NCBI GenBank assembly: GCA_022071945.1 | Contig: JAJVIN010000001.1 | Span: forward strand, 186,001-250,000 | Source of the DNA: Thermoanaerobaculia bacterium | GTDB taxonomy: Bacteria; Acidobacteriota; Thermoanaerobaculia; UBA5066 | Length of the DNA: 64,000 nucleotides | Direction of reading: 5' to 3' | Shown: one piece after another, positions 1 to 8,057 of the stretch | How positions within the stretch are numbered: the first letter of the stretch is position 1 | How the letters are laid out: the number at the start of each line of letters is the position of its first letter | The notes under the pieces: model-generated | The model's database searches: none | What the model saw: only the letters and a program-made list of their open reading frames with translations | Told to the model about the DNA's origin: nothing | Translations under genes and position numbers: made by a program

Positions 1-2667
1 CTCGAGGAACGCCCGATACGCCTCCTCCGGGAGCGGCAGGCCGCGTCCCCCCAAATACGAGAGGACATCCTCGAAATCTCTCCAGAGGTAGTGGGGCAAC
101 AGGAACCGGTCATGAAGGGCCTGGCCCCAGCGAACCAGCTCTCCCTGGTAGGGCGCTTCCAAGAAGGCGGTCAGGAGTGAGCGAAGAAGCAGCGCCTGGG
201 CCGAGACCATCCTGGGGTGCGGAGGCATCTCGAACGCGCGGAACTCGACGAGACCTTGCCGGCCGTGCGCCGTCGCAGGGTCGAACAGCTTGTCGATGGA
301 AATCTCGGCTCTGTGCGTGTTGCCCGACAGGTCGACCAAGAGATGCCGGAAGAGCGAGTCGGAAAGCCACGGTGGGACCGGCTCCCCTTTCTTTCCGAAT
401 GCGTGCTCGAGGGCGATCTCGAGCTCGTAGAGCGACTCGTGGCGGGCCTCGTCGACCCTGGGCGCTTCGGATGTCGGCCCGATGAAGAGACCCGCGAAGA
501 GGTACGACAGCGACGGATGGTGCTGTGTGAAGGTCAGGAGGCTCGCGAGGAGATCCGGAAACTTCACGAACGGACTCTCGAGCGGCGTGCGGCCTCCGAA
601 CGTGAAGTGGTTTCCCCCTCCGCTCCCCGAGAGCCGGCCATCGAACAGGTACTTCTCCGAGTGGAGCCCCGCGTGGAGCGCGGCATCAAAGACCTTCTCG
701 AACAGGAGGTTGTGCTCGCCAAACGATTCCGTCGGCGGGATGTTCACCTCGAGAACCCCCGGATCGGGGGTCACCGAGAAGCGCGTCAGGTCCGGCGAAG
801 AAGGCGGCGGGTACCCCTCGAGCTCGACCGCGAAGCTCGCCCGGGCCGCGGCTTCGTTCACGACCCGGACAAGCGCCAGGAAGTCCTCGGCCCCCGCAAC
901 CGGCGGGAGGAAGACGAAGAGCCGGCCCTCCCGCGCTTCCACGCAGAGCGCCGTGCGAACGCCTCGGTGCCGCGCGGCCTCGAGTCTCCGCTTTCTCTCC
1001 GCCCTGGGAAGCTCGCGCCTCGGATCGGGCGGCTCGCTTTCCGCCTCGGGCGGCTCGGGGATGAACCCGGGCCCCAGCGAGCCCAGCGGAAGACGGAGGC
1101 CGATCGGGCTGTCACCCGGAATCAAGAAGAGGTGCCGCCTCCGGAACGTCCAGTGTTCGCTTCGCCAGCCGTCCCCCTCTCGAACCAGGGGCAGAACGTA
1201 CCCCGCTTCCGCTCGCAGACCCCGGTTCAGCACTTTTGCCAGCCGCCGCCGCTCCTCGGGGTCCTTCAGGTCTTCACGGAGGGGATCGATGTCGACCGGA
1301 ACCCGGGCCTCCTCCGACAGGAAGTGCCAGGGATCCTCGAAGGCCGGCACGAGAAACCTGGAGAGCCCGAGGCGCAAGGCGAGAACGGCCGAGAAGAAAC
1401 GAGCTGTTCCGAGGTCCGCGGCCTCCCGCTCTTCCCGTTCCGTCCAGATGGGCTCCTGGTCCCGTCTCCCGATGACGTCCAGGGCCCATCTGGGCATCGA
1501 TTCGCCCGGATAGAGCTTTCCGGTGCGGTGAAAGACCAGGCCACCCGGTGCGAGGCGGTCCCGGAGCGCCCTTGCAAGCCGCCTGGCGTGCGTCCACTTC
1601 GTCGGCCCGAGGGCGGCGGAATTCCACTCGGGCTCGTCCGGGTGCTCCCTGGAGTTGAAGGTCGGCTCCCCACCCATCGTGAGGACGACACCCAGGGACA
1701 GGAGCTTCTCGTCAACGCGCTCACCGGCCTTCAAAACTTCGGCCCAGACCTCGTCCGTGTAGGGGCGCGTGGGCCGCGGCTCGTGGCCGAGGCGGCCGAT
1801 CTTCATCTCGAACGTGACGTTCGCCGCCTCGGAGTCGCTCGTCCCCTCGAGCGGAGCGGCGAGCCGGGGGGATGCCGTCGCGGCCAAGGGGATGTGGCCC
1901 TCTCCGCACATGAGGCCGCTCGTCGCGTCCAGTCCGATCCAGCCGGCGCCCGGGAGGTAGACCTCCGTCCAGGCGTGAAGGTCCGCGACGTCGTGCGAGA
2001 CACCCTTTGGCTCGTCGGGAATCATCCCCTCGTCCGTCAGCTGGACGAGGTAGCCGCTCACGAATCGCGCGGCGAACCCGAGCCTTCTGAGAACGGTCAC
2101 GAGCAGGACAGAAGAGTCGCGGCAGCTCCCCCTGCCCTCCGCGAGCGTCGTCTCGGGGGACCAGATTCCGGTCTCTTCGCGGATCACGTACCGAATCCGC
2201 CGGTTCACGGCCTGATTGAGCTCGACGAGGAGCTCGACCGTGGGTCCCGAGTTCTTCAGGTGTGAAAAGAACTCCTCGAAGAGCGGCCCCGTGGCCGTCT
2301 CCGGTTCTTTCAGGTCGAGGAAGGGAAGGAGGTCCTGCCGGACTTCGGGCGGGTAGGTGAACGGAAAGCTCTCCGCCCACTCGTCGAGGAAGAAATCGAA
2401 CGGATTGACAGGGCGGATCTCGGCCGCGATTTCGACGAGGACCGAAAACGAGGGGACGCGCGTTCCTTCCTTGTAGGTGACGCGCGCGATGTGGTTGCCG
2501 TAGGGATCCTGCTGCCAGCGGATCTCTCCGCCGGGTTCGATGTTGAGGGAGTAGGACTCCACACGGGCCTTCGCGTGGTTCGCCGGACGGAGCCGGATCA
2601 GCTGAGGCCCGAGCGCGGCTGGATCGCGATAGTCGTATCGGCTCTTGTGCTGGATGAGGATGCGCAC
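1..2667 (-). CDS. Transglutaminase-like protein with DUF2126, 3' end outside the window
   Basis: The minus-strand frame is open from a GTG at 2667 to the window edge (889 codons), so the C-terminus is missing. Residues about 1-80 form the bacterial transglutaminase N-terminal beta domain, beginning MRILIQHKSRYDY. The cysteine-protease-like core follows: catalytic Cys182 in GRGSCRDSS, His231 in DLHAWTEVY and Asp247 in GLDATSG. The remainder, through LHDRFLLPHYLW near the truncated end, is typical of DUF2126. Full-length relatives run to about 1100 residues, so about 200 are probably missing. The family is usually cytoplasmic and often sits beside circularly permuted ATP-grasp and alpha-E genes; no substrate is established. 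A large plus-strand frame opposite it is a shadow. The gene is just outside the defence island and was probably the neighbour of the CoA-binding gene at 17323 before the island inserted. Confidence 0.9.
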   Translation of the reverse strand, partial: MRILIQHKSRYDYRDPAALGPQLIRLRPANHAKARVESYSLNIEPGGEIRWQQDPYGNHIARVTYKEGTRVPSFSVLVEIAAEIRPVNPFDFFLDEWAESFPFTYPPEVRQDLLPFLDLKEPETATGPLFEEFFSHLKNSGPTVELLVELNQAVNRRIRYVIREETGIWSPETTLAEGRGSCRDSSVLLVTVLRRLGFAARFVSGYLVQLTDEGMIPDEPKGVSHDVADLHAWTEVYLPGAGWIGLDATSGLMCGEGHIPLAATASPRLAAPLEGTSDSEAANVTFEMKIGRLGHEPRPTRPYTDEVWAEVLKAGERVDEKLLSLGVVLTMGGEPTFNSREHPDEPEWNSAALGPTKWTHARRLARALRDRLAPGGLVFHRTGKLYPGESMPRWALDVIGRRDQEPIWTEREEREAADLGTARFFSAVLALRLGLSRFLVPAFEDPWHFLSEEARVPVDIDPLREDLKDPEERRRLAKVLNRGLRAEAGYVLPLVREGDGWRSEHWTFRRRHLFLIPGDSPIGLRLPLGSLGPGFIPEPPEAESEPPDPRRELPRAERKRRLEAARHRGVRTALCVEAREGRLFVFLPPVAGAEDFLALVRVVNEAAARASFAVELEGYPPPSSPDLTRFSVTPDPGVLEVNIPPTESFGEHNLLFEKVFDAALHAGLHSEKYLFDGRLSGSGGGNHFTFGGRTPLESPFVKFPDLLASLLTFTQHHPSLSYLFAGLFIGPTSEAPRVDEARHESLYELEIALEHAFGKKGEPVPPWLSDSLFRHLLVDLSGNTHRAEISIDKLFDPATAHGRQGLVEFRAFEMPPHPRMVSAQALLLRSLLTAFLEAPYQGELVRWGQALHDRFLLPHYLWRDFEDVLSYLGGRGLPLPEEAYRAFLE

Positions 2668-2689
2668 GATCGCCACAGCCTATGGAAAA

Positions 2690-2737
2690 GGCCGCGGCCG
2701 GGTCAAGCAGATCCCGCCAGGATCAGCGGAAGTTGCT
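2690..2737. repeat. Left direct repeat bounding the defence island
   Basis: Two exact blocks recur in the same order and orientation at the right end of the island. GGCCGCGGCCGGGTCAAG (2690-2707) recurs at 17197-17214, and TCAGCGGAAGTTGCT (2723-2737) recurs at 17323-17337. On the minus strand the second block is the last 15 bases of the CoA-binding gene, stop codon included. Here it lies directly after the DUF499 stop codon and belongs to no gene. Read as a left attachment-like or recombination boundary; there is no integrase nearby. Confidence 0.75.
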
Positions 2738-2741
2738 CCAA

Positions 2742-5700
2742 TCAGAATCTCAGCTTCTTCGAGATAGGCCCGAGCATTCCGTTGAGCTTCTCCACGATTC
2801 CCGCCGGCGTCTTTGGTCCGGACCCGAGTTCGATGCGAACCACGTACCGCAACGACTGCCCCGCTGCGACTTTCCCGAGTTCACCCACGATGTCAGCAAG
2901 GTCCTGAAGCTCGTTCGGGCTCAACTCCGCCTCGGCGGAAAAGCCCTGGGCGCGCGCTTCTGGCATCTCGCTCGAAGAAGTCTCACCAGGCGATTCAAGT
3001 GGAACCTGAACCTTCACCATCGAGGCGCCACCGAAGTCGCACGGCCATGGTCCAGAGTCGAGCGAGCGCTCGAGAAGGCGCGATCGGAACGCACCATCCA
3101 GCGCTTCTCGAACGAGCATCCACGGGAGATTCTTCCCGGCCCTCCGGGAAAGGGACAGGGCGACCGAGAGTGCCGTGGAGGCATTGCCGGACCAGGCTTC
3201 GGGAAGCGAAGCGGGAAGGAGTTCGATCGGGGAGATCGCGGAGGGGGGTGCTAGCAAGACCGTGTCGTCGGAAAGTAGGCCAGCCGGGATCTCTTCCCTG
3301 AAAACGCTGGCGGGCCCGGCCAGAAGCCAGAGGGCTCCATCCTTGACGGCAGACCCAATGCACGACTCCAGTACCGCTCGTTCCACCCGGGGGACCAAAC
3401 AGGGCTCCTCATACCCGCCACGAGAGACCTTCACGGCCTTTCCACCGGCGAAGTAGGAGATCAGGTTGCCGAAGGAGATCTCGGATCCGGTCCATAGCCC
3501 CGGAAGAAATCCCGGTCCGAGAAGCGGGGCTGGCAGGCTGCCCAAGGTGGCTTGTTGAGGAAGGACGGCCTCGAGCCCGGAGTCGACCAGACTCTCATTG
3601 TTCGGCGCCTCTCGCCACCAGGTCCTCACCGTGCGGTCGGGTCGCGTCAACCGGAGGACCAGAACCCCGTCGATACATCCTCGGATGAGGGTGTCCAGAA
3701 TGGCTTGCCGGCTCAGCATCTTGGGGAGATGTGGGAACTGAGCAAACGCCCCTGCCAGATCCTTCACGCGTCTGGACGCCTCCCCTGCCCTCCAGAGGTC
3801 GTAGGGGCCGTCGGGAAGCAGCGCATCCGCACTGATCTCTGTCTCCTGGATACGGCTTCGCTGGTCCCGTTTGACGGTGTGGAAAAGGGGCTCGGAGGAT
3901 GGGGAGACCTTGAAGGCCTGGACATCGTTCTTTTCCGAGACGGTCACGACGACGCAGTAGGCCTGCTGGATCGCTTCCGCAATCCGCTTCCGGGCGCCGT
4001 CCGTGCTCAGTCGGAGAAGCTCGGCCCTGATCGGGTCAAGGTCTGGTCCTCTGAGTTGACTGCCAACTTCCTCCCAGGCCAGGTAGTCCCGAATGGCATC
4101 CCGTGCCGCATCGATGCCATCTCGTGACGGCACAGCCAGGACAACGGCGTTCCGGTAGACCCGGGGCCGGTCGCGGTTGGTCGTCTCTTCCAGAAATCGG
4201 CGGGCGTCCGGGCTAGGCTTACCGGATTCTGATGCTGCTTTCGGGCCGAGGACGGCGAAATGGAACTCCCCATCGTCTCCGATGTCCGACGGACGTTCCG
4301 GCAAAACATGAACACGGGCACCTGCGCCCGATGCCCCGGCACTGAGATTCCTCATTCGGTTGATGTCGTCGACCAGCCGTGCCTCAACTATCTCTGGCTG
4401 GACACGCTCCCGAGCCGCATGGTGCATCTGGCGCAGATTGGGCTTCGAGCCAAGCCGCCAGGTCTTGGGCAACTGCTTCATCCCGTCGGACCCCGTCCCA
4501 GCATCTGCAACGGCTCCCTCATCCAGGAACCAGGAGACTACCGCCCAGCGCCTCATGGCCTTCTCTAGCTCGATCCTGTCCGGCCGCGTGTGTCCAGCCA
4601 GGACAAGAAGCTCCCGCGTCAATGCCTTCTGTCCGATCGGCTGCGAGTGAAGGAACGTACCGAAGACGGCTTGCTCCAGCTCGCGGCCTTTCAGCCCAGT
4701 TGTCTCCTGCTCGAGGGAACGGGCCTTCCCGAGTTCTCCCTCGAGGATGCCTGTCCATTCCTGTCGCTTTCCCTCGTATTCCTCGGTCGCGGCAACAGTG
4801 GTCAGCTCGCGGGCAGCTTCAGAGAGTCCGGCTTCTCCTGGCGGTCTCAGGAACACGTTCGCGCCGATCAACGGGCTCTCGTCCCACTTCTCGGATTCCC
4901 GCAAGGCGAGGGCGAACGTCCGCAAGATCCCGCGCGTGCGTTGGAACCCTTCCAGGCTGGTCCACTTTCCGTAGAACACCTCGGTCAGGTCAGGGTGGAA
5001 GGGAAAGCTGGAAGCAAACCGCTCCTCGGCGTCACGCCCCTCTCTGCGAGTGTCTTCGTCCAGGGCAGTGATTCCTTTCAGGGCCGCGACGACATGAGGC
5101 CGGAAGGACGCTCGATCCCGAATCGAGTCCGGCGTGAAGAACCTGCGCCTCAGGATTTCGGCCACGTCCCCCTTCCCGACCGGTTGAACGCCTTCCTCCC
5201 GCTCACGCCGGAAGATCGAGTAGAGCTCCTGGGTCAGTTCCTTTCCCAACGTATCGCTCTTCTTGGGGTCCGTGGCCAACAATGAAGCGACGATCGCGCA
5301 CCGATCTACCTTGGTCGCGGCCTGGGTCAGGTACTGGAAGAAGTTGACGAGACGGCTCCGCCAGGCATCGTCGAGTCCGACCTTCTCCCGGGCATACATC
5401 AAGACCTCATCAACGAGTACCAGGGTCGAGCGTCCGTCCTTCCCCGGAAGCGACAGGAGGTCGGTCAGAAGGTTTTCCGCCGGTGCGCTTTCGCGTTCCG
5501 AGTCCTTGCCGTTTGGATGGAGAAGCTTCAGCCCATCGGAATCGGCGAGCTGGAAGGCGAGGACACTCCAAGGATTCTTGAGCCAGCGGGGTTCTCCGTT
5601 CGGCCCTCGAACCTCCATTCCCTTCTCGGCGTCGAGCTTATCGAAGCAGAGAGCCGCGATCCGGGCCTGTGGGAGCGGGATACCGATGTGCTGGCGGAAC

Positions 5701-6050
5701 TCCGCGACAGCCGGCAAGTCTGGCAGGTTCTTCGGGTCACTGGAGAGGTGGAAGAGCGTGATCAGCGTGTGTGTCTTGCCCCCTCCATATGTCAGCTCCA
5801 GCTGCCGGACGGCCTTCTCGTTCTTGCCTGCCAGCCGAGTCGCGACGTCCTTGGCCAGTTCTCGAAGGTTGTACGTCGGATACGTCAGGGCAAAAAAGTG
5901 TGACGGGTCTTCGTAAACCCTTCGCCGGCCTCGCTGCATCATGACGTCGTAAAGGTCGGCGGCAAACGTGGCGAGAGCGAGATCCCCGGAGCGGAGATCC
6001 TCACGAAGTTGGACGACCTTGTGCCATGGTTTCCAGGGAAGCGTAGGCAT
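2742..6050 (-). CDS. DUF499 family AAA+ ATPase (Hma-like defence ATPase)
   Basis: A 1102-residue protein with the DUF499/COG1483 architecture. A glycine-rich P-loop, TYGGGKTHTL, is at about 88-96, and a Walker B strand ending in acids, STLVLVDEV, at about 208-216. A long helical C-terminal region has no motif I can name. DUF499 ATPases typically accompany DUF1156 DNA methylases and SNF2 helicases in defence islands; their biochemical role is not settled. The ATG abuts the TAG of the preceding TOPRIM-like gene with no gap, and GGAGG lies 7 nt upstream, so it is the last gene of the operon that starts at 17003. Its stop is followed after 4 nt by the island's left direct repeat. I infer motor or sensor function in an anti-phage complex. 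Confidence 0.88.
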   Translation of the reverse strand: MPTLPWKPWHKVVQLREDLRSGDLALATFAADLYDVMMQRGRRRVYEDPSHFFALTYPTYNLRELAKDVATRLAGKNEKAVRQLELTYGGGKTHTLITLFHLSSDPKNLPDLPAVAEFRQHIGIPLPQARIAALCFDKLDAEKGMEVRGPNGEPRWLKNPWSVLAFQLADSDGLKLLHPNGKDSERESAPAENLLTDLLSLPGKDGRSTLVLVDEVLMYAREKVGLDDAWRSRLVNFFQYLTQAATKVDRCAIVASLLATDPKKSDTLGKELTQELYSIFRREREEGVQPVGKGDVAEILRRRFFTPDSIRDRASFRPHVVAALKGITALDEDTRREGRDAEERFASSFPFHPDLTEVFYGKWTSLEGFQRTRGILRTFALALRESEKWDESPLIGANVFLRPPGEAGLSEAARELTTVAATEEYEGKRQEWTGILEGELGKARSLEQETTGLKGRELEQAVFGTFLHSQPIGQKALTRELLVLAGHTRPDRIELEKAMRRWAVVSWFLDEGAVADAGTGSDGMKQLPKTWRLGSKPNLRQMHHAARERVQPEIVEARLVDDINRMRNLSAGASGAGARVHVLPERPSDIGDDGEFHFAVLGPKAASESGKPSPDARRFLEETTNRDRPRVYRNAVVLAVPSRDGIDAARDAIRDYLAWEEVGSQLRGPDLDPIRAELLRLSTDGARKRIAEAIQQAYCVVVTVSEKNDVQAFKVSPSSEPLFHTVKRDQRSRIQETEISADALLPDGPYDLWRAGEASRRVKDLAGAFAQFPHLPKMLSRQAILDTLIRGCIDGVLVLRLTRPDRTVRTWWREAPNNESLVDSGLEAVLPQQATLGSLPAPLLGPGFLPGLWTGSEISFGNLISYFAGGKAVKVSRGGYEEPCLVPRVERAVLESCIGSAVKDGALWLLAGPASVFREEIPAGLLSDDTVLLAPPSAISPIELLPASLPEAWSGNASTALSVALSLSRRAGKNLPWMLVREALDGAFRSRLLERSLDSGPWPCDFGGASMVKVQVPLESPGETSSSEMPEARAQGFSAEAELSPNELQDLADIVGELGKVAAGQSLRYVVRIELGSGPKTPAGIVEKLNGMLGPISKKLRF

Positions 6051-6665
6051 CTAGATTCCTCCCGTTGTGGGACTCATTCCGGGCTGAGCTTGAAGAAGCG
6101 CGGCGATGCGTTCTTCCAAGCTGCCGACATCTTCCGGGCAAAGGGATCTGATCCTGTCGTACCGGCGAGCAGCCTCTTTCGCCAGCGTCGATCTTCCTTC
6201 GCCGGGTTCGTTGAGGAGCCTGCGGCTCTCGGCGAATGGCTTGAAGTAGGTCTCTTTGGCTTGGGCCTCGGATCGGACTTGCCTCCAGTTCCACGATGAA
6301 GGCAGATCGTGGCCCGCCAGGACCCAGACTTCGACTTCTTGCCAGGCATTCTCGGCCAGGAAGTGGCGGCCGGGTGGCAGGGTTGCGTGGGCGTTCCGCT
6401 CGAGTTCGTCCAGGCGCGAGCGCCTTCCAGCCTGTCCGTCACGATCCACGAGGAGCAAGAAGATGTCCACCATTCCGCAGTAACGATCCAGGATTTCCGA
6501 GATCCTCTCCCAGTTGGTCGCCTGTGAGATCCCACCGAGAAGTGGTTCCTGACAGACCCTGACGATCGCCGTTCTCCTTCCGAGCTTCTTCAACATCGCC
6601 TCGACGACGGGCTTCAAGATGAATTGGTCGTTCCTGAAGTCCTCCGGAATAACAAGAACCCTCAA
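6051..6665 (-). CDS. Small TOPRIM-like protein (DUF4276-like), ATPase partner
   Basis: I chose the TTG at 6665. It overlaps the upstream ATPase stop (TTGA) and has GGAGG 7 nt before it; an upstream extension would read the ATPase tail out of frame. The product is 204 residues. After a first beta strand comes Glu8 (RVLVIPEDFR), then an Asp-x-Asp strand (LLLVDRDGQ, D74 and D76), then AENAWQEVEVWVLAG near 104-118. This Glu/DxD layout resembles TOPRIM nuclease domains such as DUF4276 and the OLD and PARIS partners of ABC-type ATPases. No signal peptide or membrane segment is evident. Translational coupling to the ATPase implies a stoichiometric pair. A metal-dependent nuclease effector is my inference; assignment to a specific family is uncertain. 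Confidence 0.7.
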   Translation of the reverse strand: MRVLVIPEDFRNDQFILKPVVEAMLKKLGRRTAIVRVCQEPLLGGISQATNWERISEILDRYCGMVDIFLLLVDRDGQAGRRSRLDELERNAHATLPPGRHFLAENAWQEVEVWVLAGHDLPSSWNWRQVRSEAQAKETYFKPFAESRRLLNEPGEGRSTLAKEAARRYDRIRSLCPEDVGSLEERIAALLQAQPGMSPTTGGI

Positions 6666-7930
6666 AGTGCCGCCTCCGGGCCATCGGTGAAGGCCACGGC
6701 ATCCTCGAGCCATCCGGAGGAATGCAGCCGGGCCAGGTCCCGGGTCTGGACCACTCGGGCTGCCTCGGGAATCCCCATGATTCGGCGGATGCGGGCGCAG
6801 GCCTGATTCGGCAGCCGGTAGATCAGGGCCGCGTCGCTTCGGGACGCTTCGCTGAGAGTCCCCAGCAGCTGAGGCGAGTGAGACGTCGCTACCATCTGGA
6901 TCGAGCCCGTGGCGACCTTCTGCTCGATGAGTCCGATCAGCAAGTGCAAGCGCGTCGGGTGGATTCCGTTCTCCAACTCCTCGAAGAAGTAGAAGCGTGC
7001 GGGTTGCGTCCCGAGGAGCGCGGCGATCATCGCCAGGAAACGCAACGTCCCGTCAGAGGCGCTGTAGACGGACGTTCGCTGTCCGTTCTCCTCGACCAGC
7101 GTCAGAAGTACCCGCCCGGTCTGATCCGGTGTGAACTCGAACTCAGTAGCGTCAAGAGGTGTCAGCTCGCGAACCCATTCTGTAAGGGCGTGCTCGAGTT
7201 CGGGCTTCTCACAAATCGCCTGCAGGACCGACGAGAGGTTCTCTCCCCTGTCCCCCAGAATCGTCTGCCCCGGAAGCGAAGGGAGCCGCATCGCTTCGGG
7301 TGAGAGGTCGAGGAAACGCATCGAGGCCAGCGCCGAAATCGTGTGCCTGGCCATCTCCTTTACCTTCTCCAGCTTCACTTCCGGGTGTTCGATGAGCTGT
7401 GACAGGACGGGTCTCTCGTTGATGAAGCTGACGGCCGGCCCGACCCAGCCTTCTCTTGACTTCTTCCTCAGTCGAACCGCCAGATGCAAGGGATCAGCTT
7501 GCGGGGGAGGGTTCGAATCGGGGTGGGAGTCGAATACGAATCCCTTCCCTTCAATCAGGAGCCGCTCCCGGGCGACGCGGGGAGGGGTGCCGTTGGGGCC
7601 TATTGCAACCTCGATGCGATACAAGAGCATCTGCGACGGTTCGGGTCCGTCGAAGGTCACTTCGAGAGCAAAAGCCGGAGCTTGCTGGTACGCGACCTCT
7701 CGCGTTCCGCCGCGGATTCCCTTCCACTGAAGAACGCCCCCTTCTATCCACTTCTCACCGATGATCTCGGCCATCGTGTAGCCACGCGAGACCCCATGGA
7801 GCAGGCGGAAGGCATCCCGCAGGTTGCTCTTTCCGGATGCGTTGGTACCAACGAGAAGGGTCAACGGCCCAAGATCCAGACCGGAATCTTCGAAGTTCTT
7901 GAAGCGTTCGAGCCGGAGGTGTTTCAGCAT
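6662..7930 (-). CDS. AAA family ATPase, RecF/OLD-like (AAA_15/AAA_21)
   Basis: A 422-residue ABC-class ATPase without a coiled coil long enough for SMC. It opens MLKHLRLERFKNF, has Walker A GTNASGKS at about 28-35, a signature-like SASDGTLRFLA at about 290-300, Walker B YFFEELENG at about 314-322 and a switch histidine in VATSHSPQLL at about 347-356. Such ATPases gate a nuclease partner in OLD/Gabija, PARIS and retron-type systems. Here the next gene, overlapping by 4 bp, encodes a TOPRIM-like protein. A 127-nt gap holding a REP-like element separates this pair from the methylase, so the pair may be a module added to the operon. Confidence 0.85.
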   Translation of the reverse strand: MLKHLRLERFKNFEDSGLDLGPLTLLVGTNASGKSNLRDAFRLLHGVSRGYTMAEIIGEKWIEGGVLQWKGIRGGTREVAYQQAPAFALEVTFDGPEPSQMLLYRIEVAIGPNGTPPRVARERLLIEGKGFVFDSHPDSNPPPQADPLHLAVRLRKKSREGWVGPAVSFINERPVLSQLIEHPEVKLEKVKEMARHTISALASMRFLDLSPEAMRLPSLPGQTILGDRGENLSSVLQAICEKPELEHALTEWVRELTPLDATEFEFTPDQTGRVLLTLVEENGQRTSVYSASDGTLRFLAMIAALLGTQPARFYFFEELENGIHPTRLHLLIGLIEQKVATGSIQMVATSHSPQLLGTLSEASRSDAALIYRLPNQACARIRRIMGIPEAARVVQTRDLARLHSSGWLEDAVAFTDGPEAAL

Positions 7931-7981
7931 GGAATGGCTCCCTCAATCTGGCCGCCGGGAATGCTGTCGGAGGCTTTGTTG

Positions 7982-8028
7982 CCCTCGCCCGCTTGCGGGA
8001 GAGGGTGGCGCGAAGCGCCGGGTGAGGG
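7982..8028. repeat. REP-like palindromic element, copy A
   Basis: Contains CCCTCGCCCGCTTGCGGGAG, then GAGGGTGGCGCGAAGCGCC and GGTGAGGG. Two small hairpins (CCCGCTTGCGGG and GGCGCGAAGCGCC) are framed by CCCTC/GAGGG. Related copies are at 17233-17285 and 35025-35073; this one is inverted relative to them. It lies inside the defence operon between the methylase and ATPase genes, where it could affect mRNA processing. Confidence 0.6.
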
Positions 8029-8057
8029 CTGCGGCCGCGACGCATGGCAAGGCCATT

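Noticed and set aside
217-2265. 682-codon plus-strand open frame
   Set aside because: Arg/Glu-rich reading opposite the transglutaminase/DUF2126 gene; the minus strand has clear catalytic motifs.
6051-7930. Naming the ATPase/TOPRIM pair as PARIS or Gabija
   Set aside because: Partner size and motifs do not clearly match AriB or GajB; only the general logic is shared.
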